Assembly (NCBI RefSeq): GCF_046630445.1
Contig: NC_092342.1
Span: 177,092,501-177,156,500 of the forward strand
Direction of reading: 5' to 3'
DNA from: Rutidosis leptorrhynchoides
Lineage: Eukaryota > Streptophyta > Magnoliopsida > Asterales > Asteraceae
DNA: 64,000 nucleotides
This document shows, in pieces, positions 34,834-46,664 of the stretch. The position numbers and the translations under genes were made by a program. How positions within the stretch are numbered: the first letter of the stretch is position 1; the number at the start of each line of letters is the position of its first letter. Under the pieces are notes generated by a model. The model was not told where the DNA came from. It did not search any database and saw only the letters and a list, made by a program, of their open reading frames with translations.

Positions 34834-37800
34834 TGTAGTGACCCGAACTTTTCCATGTTTATATATATTAATTGAGATTGATATTTACATGATTAAATGT
34901 TTCCAACATGTTAAGCAATCAAACTTGTTAAGACTTGATTAATTGAAATAGGTTTCATATAGACAATTGACCACCCAAGTTGACCGGTGATTCACGAACG
35001 TTAAAACTTGTAAAAACTATATGATGACATATATATGGTTATATATATAGTTAACATGATATTATGATAAGTAAACATATCATTAATTATATTAACAATG
35101 AACTACATATGTAAAAACAAGACTACTAACTTAATGATTTTGAAACGAGACATATATGTAACGATTATCGTTGTAACGACATTTAATGTATATATATCAT
35201 ATTAAGAGATATTCGTACATCATAATATCATGATAATATAATAATTTAAAATCTCTTTTGATATTATAAACATTGGGTTAACAACATTTAACAAGATCGT
35301 TAACCTAAAGGTTTCAAAACAACATTTACATGTAACGACTAACGATGACTTAACGACTCAGTTAAAATGTATATACATGTAGTGTTTTAATATGTATTCA
35401 TACACTTTTGAAAGACTTCAAGACACTTATCAAAATACTTCTACTTAACAAAAATGCTTACAATTACATCCTCGTTCAGTTTCATCAACAATTCTACTCG
35501 TATGCACCTGTATTCGTACTCGTACAATACACAGCTTTTAGATGTATGTACTATTGGTATATACACTCCAATGATCAGCTCTTAGCAGCCCATGTGAGTC
35601 ACCTAACACATGTGGGAACCATCATTTGGCAACTAGCATGAAATATCTCATAAAATTACAAAAATATGAGTAATCATTCATGACTTATTTACATGAAAAC
35701 AAAATAACATATCCTTTATATCTAATCCATACACCAACGACCAAAAACACCTACAAACACTTTCATTCTTCAATTTTCTTCATCTAATTGATCTCTCTCA
35801 AGTTCTATCTTCAAGTTCTAAGTGTTCTTCATAAATTCCAAAAGTTCTAGTTTCATAAAATCAAGAATACTTTCAAGTTTGCTAGCTCACTTCCAATCTT
35901 GTAAGGTGATCATCCAACCTCAAGAAATCTTTGTTTCTTATAGTAGGTTATCATTCTAATACAAGGTAATAATCATATTCAAACTTTGGTTCAATTTCTA
36001 TAACTATAACAATCTTATTTTAAGTGATGATCTTACTTGAACTTGTTTTCGTGTCATGATTCTGCTTCAAGAACTTCGAGCCATCCAAGGATCCATTGAA
36101 GCTAGATCCATTTTTCTCTTTTCCAGTAGGTTTATCCAAGGAACTTAAGGTAGTAATGATGTTCATAACATCATTCGATTCATACATATAAAGCTATCTT
36201 ATTCGAAGGTTTAAACTTGTAATCACTAGAACATAGTTTAGTTAATTCTAAACTTGTTCGCAAACAAAAGTTAATCCTTCTAACTTGACTTTTAAAATAA
36301 ACTAAACACATGTTCTATATCTATATGATATGCTAACTTAATGATTTAAAACCTGAAAACACGAAAAACACCGTAAAACCGGATTTACGCCGTCGTAGTA
36401 ACACCGCGGGCTGTTTTGGGTTAGTTAATTAAAAACTATGATAAACTTTGATTTAAAAGTTGTTATTCTGAGAAAATGATTTTTATTATGAACATGAAAC
36501 TATATCCAAAAATTATGGTTAAACTCAAAGTGGAAGTATGTTTTCTAAAATGGTCATCTAGACGTCGTTCTTTCGACTGAAATGACTACCTTTACAAAAA
36601 TGACTTGTAACTTATTTTTCCGACTATAAACCTATACTTTTTCTGTTTAGATTCATAAAATAGGGTTCAATATGAAACCATAGCAATTTGATTCACTCAA
36701 AACGGATTTAAAATGAAGAAGTTATGGGTAAAACAAGATTGGATAATTTTTCTCATTTTAGCTACGTGAAAATTGGTAACAAATCTATTTCAACCATAAC
36801 TTAATCAACTTGTATTGTATATTATGTAATCTTGAGATACCATAGACACGTATACAATGTTTCGACCTATCATGTCGACACATCTATATATATTTCGGAA
36901 CAACCATAGACACTCTATATGTGAATGTTGGAGTTAGCTATACAGGGTTGAGGTTGATTCCAAAATATATATAGTTTGAGTTGTGATCAATACTGAGATA
37001 CGTATACACTGGGTCGTGGATTGATTCAAGATAATATTTATTGATTTATTTCTGTACATCTAACTGTGGACAACTAGTTGTAGGTTACTAACGAGGACAG
37101 CTGACTTAATAAACTTAAAACATCAAAATATATTAAAAGTGTTGTAAATATATTTTGAACATACTTTGATATATATGTATATATTGTTATAGGTTCGTGA
37201 ATCAACCAGTGGCCAAGTCTTACTTCCCGACGAAGTAAAAATCTGTGAAAGTGAGTTATAGTCCCACTTTTAAAATCTAATATTTTTGGGATGAGAATAC
37301 ATGCAGGTTTTATAAATGATTTACAAAATAGACACAAGTACGTGAAACTACATTCTATGGTTGAATTATCGAAATCGAATATGCCCCTTTTTATAGAGTC
37401 TGGTAATCTAAGAATTAGGGAACAGACACCCTAATTGACGCGAATCCTAAAGATAGATCTATTGGGCTTAACAAACCCCATCCAAAGTACCGGATGCTTT
37501 AGTACTTCGAAATTTATATCATATCCGAAGGGTGTCCCGGAATGATGGGGATATTCTTATATATGCAACTTGTTAATGTCGGTTACCAGGTGTTCACCAT
37601 ATGAATGATTTTTATCTCTATGTATGGGATGTGTATTGAAATATGAAATCTTGTGGTCTATTATTATGATTTGATATATATAGGTTAAACCTATAACTCA
37701 CCGACATTTTTGTTGACGTTTTAAGCATGTTTATTCTCAGGTGATTATTAAGAGCTTCCGCTGTAGCATACTTAAATAAGGACGAGATTTGGAGTCCATG

Positions 37801-38083
37801 CTTGTATGATATTGTGTAAAAACTGCATTCAAGAAACTTATTTTGTTGTAACATATTTGTATTGTAAACCATTATGTAATGGTCGTGTGTAAACAGGATA
37901 TTTTAGATTATCATTATTTGATAATCTACGTAAAGCTTTTTAAACCTTTATTGATGAAATAAAGGTTATGGTTTGTTTTAAAATGAATGCAGTCTTTGAA
38001 AAACGTCTCATATAGAGGTCAAAACCTCGCAACGAAATCAATTAATATGGAACGTTTTTAATCAATAAGAACGGGACATTTCA
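34834..38083 (+). repeat. 5' LTR of E3 (family A, 3250 bp)
   Basis: TGTAGTGACCCGAAC...GGGACATTTCA. Exactly as long as the 3' LTR. It contains the cross-family conserved blocks (TTTTTGGGATGAGAATACATGC near 37286-37308 and AGCATGTTTATTCTCAGGT...CTTCCGCTGT at 37694-37765). Confidence 0.95.
35714..35728 (+). promoter_or_regulatory. candidate LTR core promoter (TATA-like)
   Basis: CTTTATATCTAATCC followed about 30-40 bases later by a C/T-rich stretch (TTTCATTCTTCAATTTTCTTC), as in plant promoters and leaders. The same sequence is in the 3' LTR at 57361-57375 and, on the minus strand, in E1 and the E2 5' LTR. This would place most of the LTR (about 2.3 kb) in the transcribed R-U5 part. Confidence 0.35.
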
Positions 38084-38085
38084 GT

Positions 38086-38097
38086 TGGTATCCGAGC
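38086..38097 (+). promoter_or_regulatory. primer binding site (E3)
   Basis: TGGTATCCGAGC, one base off the initiator tRNA-Met primer site, two bases after the LTR end. All family A copies share this C. Confidence 0.85.
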
Positions 38098-38215
38098 GTT
38101 GGTCTTAGAGAACCAGAATTTTGCATTAGTGTGTCTTATCGAGTTTGTTAGGATGCATTAGTGAGTCTGGACTTCGACCGTGTTTACTTGAAAAATGATT
38201 GCTTAACAAATTTTG
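38098..38215 (+). other. conserved post-PBS leader (E3)
   Basis: GGTCTTAGAGAACCAGAATT...TTGCATTAGTGTGTC...GGATGCATTAGTGAGTCTGGACTTCGACCGTG. Nearly the same as in family B (26704-26820). Confidence 0.55.
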
Positions 38216-38292
38216 TTGGAAACTATATATTTTTAACATGTGAATATTATGTGATATATTAATCTCTTAACGCGTTTGATATTATGTGATAG

Positions 38293-38889
38293 ATGTCTAC
38301 CTCTAGAACAAGTCCCATTGACTCACCTAATAATAATGAAGAGTCAAATGTAAATTGGAATGATTCGTGGACTGATTCACAAGTTCCCGAAGAGGAACCG
38401 GAAGAAGAGTCGGAACCGGAAGAAGAATCGGAACCGGATGAAGAAATAGAACCGGTGGGGGAAATAATAAAACGGTTAAGTAAAAGAAAATCCTCAACCA
38501 ACCGACCAAGGTTAATTATGGTCAATGGTGTTTCCGCCAAGGAAGCAAAATATTGGGAGGATTACCAATTCTCCGATGAATCGGATTCCGACGAGAATTC
38601 CGATGATGGTATAGAAATTACCCCAACTGAATTTAAAAAGGCAAAAGAAAATAATAAGGGAAAGGGCATAAAAATAGAGAAATCTAATTCCAACCCCGAT
38701 GAACTTTATATGTATCGTCAACCCCCGAAGTCCTTAAGTTGTAACAATGACCCGGGAACCTCTAAACCACCAGGTTTTTCTAAACCAATGTGGATTACGA
38801 CGGCTCTTATTAGGGGAACATCATATATCCCTAGAAACTTGGCAAAAGGAACCAAAACCGAAGAAGAAGAAACAAGCGAGTCAGAATAA
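38293..38889 (+). CDS. ORF1: acidic leader protein of family A (E3)
   Basis: 198 residues, start 209 bases after the LTR end. Ser/Thr/Asn-rich N-terminus, two EEESEP repeats near residues 33-48, basic patch KRLSKRKSS, conserved-looking PRLIMVNGVSAKEAKYWEDY, Asp/Ser acidic stretch, Lys-rich KKAKENNKGKGIKIEK, and a Pro/Gly C-terminal part. No known domain. Compared with the E2 copy I count 8 amino-acid changes and very few silent ones plus one 18-bp repeat difference, so it shows no clear sign of selection. ORF2 starts 138 bases downstream in the same transcript direction. Confidence 0.6.
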   Translation: MSTSRTSPIDSPNNNEESNVNWNDSWTDSQVPEEEPEEESEPEEESEPDEEIEPVGEIIKRLSKRKSSTNRPRLIMVNGVSAKEAKYWEDYQFSDESDSDENSDDGIEITPTEFKKAKENNKGKGIKIEKSNSNPDELYMYRQPPKSLSCNNDPGTSKPPGFSKPMWITTALIRGTSYIPRNLAKGTKTEEEETSESE

Positions 38890-39027
38890 GATAGTTGTAT
38901 TCGTGTGGTGTAATATATGTAATATAGTGTGCTTATGCTTTATGATATATGTAAAAATTGCTTGTATTAATAAGTATTTTTTTTTATGAATCTAACTCTT
39001 GTCTATTTTATAGTATAAAAACACAAA

Positions 39028-39711
39028 ATGGATAGACAACCCAATATTTTAAGAGACCTACCCGGAGACATGATTGATGAAATCTTGTCTAGAGTCGGTC
39101 AGAATTCTTCGGCACAACTATTTAAGGCGAGATCAGTTTGTAAGACATTCGAAGAACGTTCCAAGAATGCCTTGGTTTATAAAAGGCTTTCGTTCGAAAG
39201 ATGGGGGATATCACATTGGGAAATCCATAAGTTACGATGTGTTTACTTTGACGCATATATTGCGGGGAACCCAAATGCTATTTTACGCAATGGGTTAAGA
39301 AATTATTTTGACTCAATATATCCGAATATTGGACTTCGTGATTTAGAAAAGGCGGCTAACATGCAACATAAAGAAGCATGTTATGCTTACGGATTAGTAA
39401 TGTTCGCTTCTCACCAAAGTGAGAACAAGAACATCGGGCTACAACTATTAAACAAAACGTTCCCACAAGTGACGGAGTCGGTAATTGGGGTAAGAAATGA
39501 GGTTTTTAGATTGTTACGGGACTGTTGGACATTACGTAACCCTCGCCCCTTTGACGACGTTACAACACGCTGTCTTATCAACGGCCATAACGGTTATGTT
39601 CCACAAGACCAAGGATGGGAAGTAATCCTAGTAAAACCAGAATGCATGACTTGTTTCTGGACGTATGAATTACGTGTCTTTATTGCGTTTACTGAACGAC
39701 TTGTGTACTAG
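39028..39711 (+). CDS. ORF2: F-box protein carried by the retrotransposon (E3)
   Basis: 227 residues, intact, no intron. Residues about 8-45 form an F-box (LRDLPGDMIDEILSRVG, then LFKARSVCKTFEER), the motif that binds SKP1 in SCF ubiquitin ligases. Residues about 80-130 (NPNAILRNGLRNYF, then GLRDLEKAANMQHKEACYAYG) look like a Sel1-type helical repeat. The C-terminus has a Cys pair (CMTCFWTYELRVF). This order resembles the plant F-box family represented by Arabidopsis At1g67623 (from memory of the family; no search run). It lies between ORF1 and gag in the sense direction. Between E3 and E2 I count 9 synonymous and 3 amino-acid differences (12 of 684 bases), as expected under purifying selection. 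The target protein is unknown. Confidence 0.75.
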   Translation: MDRQPNILRDLPGDMIDEILSRVGQNSSAQLFKARSVCKTFEERSKNALVYKRLSFERWGISHWEIHKLRCVYFDAYIAGNPNAILRNGLRNYFDSIYPNIGLRDLEKAANMQHKEACYAYGLVMFASHQSENKNIGLQLLNKTFPQVTESVIGVRNEVFRLLRDCWTLRNPRPFDDVTTRCLINGHNGYVPQDQGWEVILVKPECMTCFWTYELRVFIAFTERLVY

Positions 39712-40052
39712 CTAGAATTATCCTCACAACCATCTTGTATCAAATTTATTGTGTGCTATATTTCATGCTATATGTAAAATAAGCGGTATTGTAAGTTTGT
39801 AAAATATTGTGTAAAAGTTTGAACGCGAAATATTATTATAATCAGTTTTTCATATAGAATTGTAGTAGTTGAATTGTATATTAGCTACTAAGTATGAACT
39901 TAACGGGTAGGTACTACCCGAATTTAAACTTATAAAACGCTAATATGAAGAAAAAGCTTTTATAAATGAGTTCATATTATGCTACGAAATACTATTAACT
40001 ACTCTTAATATTCTGTATGATTAACTTGTTCCATTTGACTATTTTGAAGGAA
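39712..40052 (+). other. spacer between ORF2 and gag in E3, with internal PPT-like motif
   Basis: Non-coding. The motif TTAACGGGTAGGTACTACCCG lies at 39899-39920. It ends at GAAGGAAATGG, where E2 is inserted; the gag start codon is at the insertion point. Confidence 0.7.
39899..39920 (+). promoter_or_regulatory. internal PPT-like motif (E3)
   Basis: AACGGGTAGGTACTACCCG repeats the 14 bases found just before the 3' LTR at 56468-56481 (AACGGGTAGGTACT). Possibly a second plus-strand primer site. Confidence 0.5.
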
Positions 40053-40056
40053 ATGG
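40052..40056 (+). repeat. target site duplication of E2 (left)
   Basis: AATGG, repeated at 51858-51862. It contains the gag start codon of E3. Confidence 0.95.
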
Positions 40057-42052
40057 TGAAATGTCCCGTTCTTATTGATTAAAAACGTTCCATATTAATT
40101 GATTTCGTTGCGAGGTTTTGACCTCTATATGAGACGTTTTTCAAAGACTGCATTCATTTTTAAAACAAACCATAACCTTTATTTCATAGATAAAGGTTTT
40201 AAAAAGCTTTACGTAGATTATCAAATAATGATAATCTAAAATATCCTCTTTACACACGACCATTACATAATGGTTTACAATACAAATATGTTACAACAAA
40301 ATAAGTTTCTTGAATGCAGTTTTTACACAATATCATACAAGCATGGACTCCAAATCTCGTCCTTATTTAAGTATGCGACAGCGGAAGCTCTTAATAATCA
40401 CCTGAGAATAAACATGCTTAAAACGTCAACAAAAATGTTGGTGAGTTATAGGTTTAACCTATATATATCAAATCATAATAATAGACCACAAGATTTCATA
40501 TTTCAATACACATCCCATACATAGAGATAAAAATCATTCATATGGTGAACACCTGGTAACCGACATTAACAAGATGCATATATAAGAATATCCCCATCAT
40601 TCCGGGACACCCTTCGGATATGATATAAATTTCGAAGTACTAAAGCATCCGGTACTTTGGATGGGGCTTGTTGGGCCCGATAGATCTATCTTTAGGATTC
40701 GCGTCAATTAGGGTGTCTGTTCCCTAATTCTTAGATTACCAGACTTAATAAAAAGGGGCATATTCGATTTCGATAATTCAACCATAGAATGTAGTTTCAC
40801 GTACTTGTGTCTATTTTGTAAATCATTTATAAAACCTGCATGTATTCTCATCCCAAAAATATTAGATTTTAAAAGTGGGACTATAACTCACTTTCACAGA
40901 TTTTTACTTCTTCGGGAAGTAAGACTTGGCCACTGGTTGATTCACGAACCTATAACAATATATACATATATATCAAAGTATGTTCAAAATATATTTACAA
41001 CACTTTTAATATATTTTGATGTTTTAAGTTTATTAAGTCAGCTGTCCTCGTTAGTAACCTACAACTAGTTGTCCACAATTAGATGTACAGAAATAAATCG
41101 ATAAATATTATCTTGAATCAATCCACGACCCAGTGTATACGTATCTCAGTATTGATCACAACTCAAACTATATATATTTTGGAATCAACCTCAACCCTGT
41201 ATAGCTAACTCCAACATTCACATATAGAGTGTCTATGGTTGTTCCGAAATATATATAGATGTGTCGACATGATAGGTCGAAACATTGTATACGTGTCTAT
41301 GGTATCTCAAGATTACATAATATACAATACAAGTTGATTAAGTTATGGTTGGAATAGATTTGTTACCAATTTTCACGTAGATAAAATGAGAAAAATTATC
41401 CAATCTTGTTTTACCCATAACTTCTTCATTTTAAATCCGTTTTGAGTGAATCAAATTGCTATGGTTTCATATTGAACTCTATTTTATGAATCTAAACAGA
41501 AAAAGTATAGGTTTATAGTCGGAAAAATAAGTTACAAGTCGTTTTTGTAAAGGTAGTCTTTTCAGTCGAAAGAACGACGTCTAGATGACCATTTTAGAAA
41601 ACATACTTCCACTTTGAGTTTAACCATAATTTTTGGATATAGTTTCATGTTCATAATAAAATTCATTTTCTCAGAATAACAACTTTTACATGATATATAT
41701 ACATTAAATGTCGTTACAACGATAATTATTACATATATGTCTCGTTTCAAAATCATTAAGTTAGTAGTCTTGTTTTTACATATGTAGTTCATTGTTAATA
41801 TACTTAATGATATTTTTACTTATAATAATATCATGTTAACTATATATATAACCATATATATGTCATCATATAGTTTTTACAAGTTTTAACGTTCGTGAAT
41901 CACCGGTCAACTTGGGTGGTCAATTGTCTATATGAAACCTATTTCAATTAATCAAGTCTTAACAAGTTTGATTGCTTAACATGTTGGAAACATTTAATCA
42001 TGTAAATACCAATCTCAATTAATATAAACATGGAAAAGTTCGGGTCACTACA
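40057..42052 (-). repeat. 3' LTR of E2 with 1.25-kb deletion (1996 bp)
   Basis: Ends match the family A LTR (TGAAATGTCCCG at 40057, CACTACA at 42052). At about 41690 the sequence jumps from ACAACTTTTA to CATGATATATATACATT. In the 5' LTR these points (about 50237 and 51491) are 1254 bases apart. The lost part includes the candidate TATA promoter at about 50960-50975. Confidence 0.9.
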
Positions 42053-42088
42053 GTACCTACCCGTTAAATAAATTTCGTCCCGAAATTT
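42053..42088 (-). promoter_or_regulatory. polypurine tract and upstream hairpin (E2)
   Basis: On the minus strand, AAATTTCGGGACGAAATTT (42070-42088; 8-bp perfect stem, 3-base loop), then TAACGGGTAGGTAC (42053-42066), then the LTR. This is the plus-strand priming region. The hairpin is conserved in E3 (one mismatch) and in the family B element E4. Confidence 0.7.
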
Positions 42089-42222
42089 TAAGCTGTTGAA
42101 GGTGTTGACGAATCTTCTGGAAATAGATGCGGGTATTTCTTCTTCATCTGATCTTCACGCTCCCAGGTGAACTCGGGTCCTCTACGAGCATTCCATCGAA
42201 CCTTAACAATTGGTATCTTATT

Positions 42223-45009
42223 TTACTTAAGTCTTTTAACCTCACGATCCATTATTTCGATGGGTTCTTCGATGAATTGAAGTTTTTCGTTGATTTGGAT
42301 TTCATCTAACAGAATAGTGAGATCTTCTTTAGCAAAACATTTCTTCAAATTCGAGACGTGGAAAGTGTTATGTACAGCCGCGAGTTGTTGAGGTAACTCA
42401 AGTTGGTAAGCTACTGGTTCTACACGATCAATAATCTTGAATGGTCCAATATACCTTGGATTTAATTTCCCTCGTTTACCAAATCGAACAACACCTTTCC
42501 AAGGTGCAACTTTAAGCATGACCATCTCCCCAATTTCAAATTCTATATCTTTTCTTTTAATGTCAGCGTAGCTCTTTTGTCGACTTTGGGCGGTTTTCAA
42601 CCGTTGTTGAATTTGGATGATCTTCTCGGTAGTTTCTTGTATAATCTCCGGACCCGTAATCTGTCTATCCCCCACTTCACTCCAACAAATCGGAGACCTG
42701 CACTTTCTACCATAAAGTGCTTCAAACGGCGCCATCTCAATGCTTGAATGGTAGCTGTTGTTGTAGGAAAATTCTGCTAATGGTAGATGTCGATCCCAAC
42801 TGTTTCCGAAATCAATAACACATGCTCGTAGCATGTCTTCAAGCGTTTGTATCGTCCTTTCACTCTGCCCATCAGTTTGTGGATGATAGGCAGTACTCAT
42901 GTCTAGACGAGTTCCTAATGCTTGCTGTAATGTCTGCCAGAATCTTGAAATAAATCTGACATCCCTATCAGAGATAATAGAGATTGGTATTTCATGTCTG
43001 GAGATGACTTCCTTCAAATACAGTCGTGCTAACTTCTCCATCTTGTCATCTTCTCTTATTGGCAAGAAGTGTGCTGATTTGGTGAGACGATCAACTATTA
43101 CCCAAATAGTATCAAAACCACTTGCAGTCCTTGGCAATTTAGTGATGAAATCCATGGTAATGTTTTCCCATTTCCATTCCGGGATTTCGGGTTGTTGAAG
43201 TAGACCTGATGGTTTCTGATGCTCAGCTTTGACCTTAGAACACGTCAAACATTCTCCTACGTATTTAGCAACATCGGCTTTCATACCCGGCCACCAAAAA
43301 TGTTTCTTGAGATCCTTGTACATCTTCCCCGTTCCAGGATGTATTGAGTATCTGGTTTTATGAGCTTCTCTAAGTACCATTTCTCTCATATTTCCAAATT
43401 TTGGTACCCAAATCCTTTCAGCCCTATACCGAGTTCCGTCTTCCCGAATATTAAGATGCTTCTCCGATCCTTTGGGTATTTCATCTTTTAAATTTCCCTC
43501 TTTTAAAACTCCTTGTTGCGCCTCCTTTATTTGAGTAGTAAGGTTATTATGAATCATTATATTTATAGATTTTACTCGAATGGGTTCTCTGTCCTTCCTG
43601 CTCAAGGCATCGGCTACCACATTTGCCTTCCCCGGGTGGTAACGAATCTCAAAGTCGTAATCATTCAATAATTCAATCCACCTACGCTGCCTCATATTCA
43701 GTTGTTTCTGATTAAATATGTGTTGAAGACTTTTGTGGTCGGTATATATAATACTTTTGACCCCATATAAGTAGTGCCTCCAAGTCTTTAATGCAAACAC
43801 AACCGCGCCTAATTCCAAATCATGCGTCGTATAATTTTGTTCGTGAATCTTCAATTGTCTAGACGCATAAGCAATCACCTTCGTTCGTTGCATTAATACA
43901 CAACCGAGACCTTGCTTTGATGCGTCACAATAAATTACAAAATCATCATTCCCTTCAGGCAATGACAATATAGGTGCCGTAGTTAGCTTTTTCTTCAATA
44001 ACTGAAACGCTTTCTCTTGTTCATCATTCCATTCAAATTTCTTCCCTTTATGCGTTAATGCAGTCAAGGGTTTTGCTATTCTGGAAAAATCTTGGATGAA
44101 CCTTCTGTAGTAACCAGCTAGTCCTAAAAACTGGCGTATGTGTTTCTGAGTTTTCGGGGTTTCCCACTTTTCAACAGTTTCTATCTTTGCCGGATCCACC
44201 TTAATACCTTCTTTGTTCACTATGTGACCGAGGAATTGAACTTCTTCCAACCAAAATGCACACTTTGAAAACTTAGCGTACAATTCTTCCTTCCTCAATA
44301 CTTCTAACACCTTTCTCAAATGTTCACCGTGTTCTTGGTCATTCTTTGAGTAAATAAGTATGTCATCAATGAAAACAATGACAAACTTGTCAAGGTATGG
44401 TCCACACACTCGGTTCATAAGGTCCATGAACACAGCTGGTGCATTAGTTAAACCAAACGACATGACCATAAACTCGTAATGACCGTAACGTGTTCTGAAG
44501 GCAGTCTTTGGAATATCGTCTTCTTTCACCCGCATTTGATGATACCCGGAACGTAAGTCAATCTTTGAATAAACAGAGGAGCCTTGTAGTTGATCAAATA
44601 AGTCGTCGATTCTCGGTAGTGGGTAGCGGTTCTTGATGGTAAGTTTGTTCAACTCTCGGTAGTCGATACACAACCTGAATGTTCCATCTTTCTTCTTGAC
44701 AAACAAAACAGGAGCTCCCCACGGTGATGTGCTCGGTCGAATGAAACCACGCTCTAAAAGTTCTTGTAATTGGCTTTGCAGTTCTTTCATCTCGCTGGGT
44801 GCGAGTCTGTAAGGAGCACGAGCTATTGGTGCAGCTCCTGGTACAAGATCTATTTGAAATTCAACAGATCGATGTGGGGGTAATCCCGGTAATTCTTTCG
44901 GAAATACATCGGGAAATTCTTTTGCAATGGGAACATCATTGATGCTCTTTTCTTCAGTTTGTACTTTCTCGACGTGTGCTAGAACAGCATAGCAACCTTT
45001 TCTTATTAG
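42223..45009 (-). pseudogene. pol: pol (RT, RNase H, integrase) of E2, C-terminus truncated
   Basis: Continues in frame after the UAA that ends gag-protease (45012-45010). RT motifs: [40 protein letters not shown] (catalytic Asp pair intact). The conserved MPFGLTNAP motif reads MSFGLTNAP here. RNase [32 protein letters not shown]. Integrase: HHCC zinc finger ([10 protein letters not shown]..., CLTCSKVK), DDE core ([26 protein letters not shown]), but SDRDGRF reads SDRDVRF. A CAA to TAA change (42223-42225) cuts off about 45 residues that in E3 form the chromodomain-like tail. Likely not fully functional. Confidence 0.85.
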
Positions 45010-45809
45010 TTATTGTGCCTTCAAATTACTAATAAGATGTAGCTTCGTGTTGCCCTTTTCTCCGTACACCATTAAGGGTTTTCCTTTTTCTCGTATAATG
45101 CGAATTGCATTTTTGTAACAAACGATCTCTGCTTTCACTTCTTTCAACCAGTCCATACCGATTATCACATCAAAACTCCCTAACTCTACTGGTATCAAAT
45201 CAATCTTAAATGTTTCGCTAACCAGTTTAATTTCTCGATTCCGACATATATTATCTGCTGAAATTAATTTACCATTTGCTAATTCGAGTAAAAATTTACT
45301 ATCCAAAGGCGTCAATGGACAACTTAATTTAGCACAAAAATCTCTACTCGTATAGCTTCTATCCGCACCCGAATCAAATAAAACGTAAGCAGATTTATTG
45401 TCAATAAGAAACGTACCCGTAACAAGCTCCGGGTCTTCCTGTGCCTCTGCCGCATTAATATTGAAAACTCTTCCGCGGCCTTGTCCATTCGTGTTCTCCT
45501 GGTTCGGGCAATTTCTAATAATGTGGCCCAGTTTTCCACATTTATAACAAACTACATTGGCATAACTTGCTCCGACACTACTTGCTCCGCCATTACTCAT
45601 TCCGACACCATTTGTTCCTTTCGTTCTATTAACCCCTGGTCCGTAGACCTCACACTTCGCCGCGCTATGACCATTTCTTTTACACTTGTTGCAAAATTTG
45701 GTGCAGAACCCCGAGTGATACTTTTCACACCTTTGGCATAGCTGCTTCTGATTGTTGTTGTTGTTGCGGTTATTATTGTTGTTGAGATGATTGTTGTAGT
45801 TGCTGTTGC

Positions 45810-45843
<34 letters not shown>

Positions 45844-46664
45844 GGGCCGTTTGTTGTAGTTGCGATTGATGTTGCGATTGTTGGGATAATTGTTGCGATT
45901 GCTGTTGTTGTTGTATTGGTGATTCTTATCACCGTTTTCCTCCCACTTTCTTTTGACTTGCTTCACATTGGCCTCTTCAGCAGTCTGTTCTTTAATTCTT
46001 TCTTCAATCTGGTTCACTAGTTTGTGAGCCATTCTACATGCCTGTTGTATGGAGGCGGGCTCGTGTGAACTTATATCTTCTTGGATTCTTTTCGGTAATC
46101 CTTTCACAAACGCGTCGATCTTCTCTTCCTCATCTTCGAATGCTCCCGGACACAATAGGCACAATTCTGTGAATCGTCTTTCGTACGTGGTAATATCAAA
46201 TCCTTGTATTCGTAACCCTCTAAGTTCTATCTTGAGCTTATTGACCTCGGTTCTGGGACGGTACTTCTCGTTCATCAAGTGCTTGAATGCTGACCACGGT
46301 AGTGCGTACGCATCGTCTTGTCCCACTTGCTCTAGATAGGTATTCCACCATGTTAACGCAGAACCTGTGAAGGTATGTGTAGCGTACTTCACTTTGTCCT
46401 CTTCAGTACACTTACTTATGGCAAACACCGATTCGACCTTCTCGGTCCACCGTTTCAATCCGATCGGTCCTTCGGTTCCATCAAATTCCAAAGGTTTGCA
46501 GGCAGTGAATTCTTTGTAGGTGCATCCTACACGATTCCTGTACTGCTAGATCCAAGGTTATTGTTGGTATGTAGCGCAGCCTGTACTGCGGCTATGTTTG
46601 AAGCTAGAAAAGTACGGAATTCCTCTTCATTCATATTCACGGTGTGTCGAGTAGTCGGTGCCAT
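45010..46664 (-). pseudogene. gag: gag-protease of E2, frameshifted near the start
   Basis: The start codon is at 46664-46662. One A is missing near 46534-46537 (ACAGGAATCG against ACAGGAAATCG in E1 and E3), which shifts the frame after about 42 codons; the remainder is open from 46491. Domains: capsid-like part with ALTWWNTYLEQ, a long Asn-rich stretch, zinc knuckles CNKCKRNGHSAAKC and CYKCGKLGHIIRNC (CX2CX4HX4C) with an extra Cys-rich segment before, and an aspartic protease active site FDSGAD. It ends at UAA; pol follows in the same frame. Confidence 0.9.

Noticed and set aside
35408-35641. 77-codon frame repeated in family A LTRs (also 57055-57288, minus 4470-4703, minus 51050-51283)
   Set aside because: Conserved only because LTR copies are nearly identical; no coding character, and the E2 3' LTR has lost it.
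37074-37337. 84-87-codon antisense frames repeated in family A LTRs
   Set aside because: Antisense to the LTR, recur with LTR identity, no known domain.
45787-46020. Poly-Val and poly-Thr frames overlapping gag in E2 and E3
   Set aside because: Shadow frames of the Asn-rich AAC/CAA repeat in gag.
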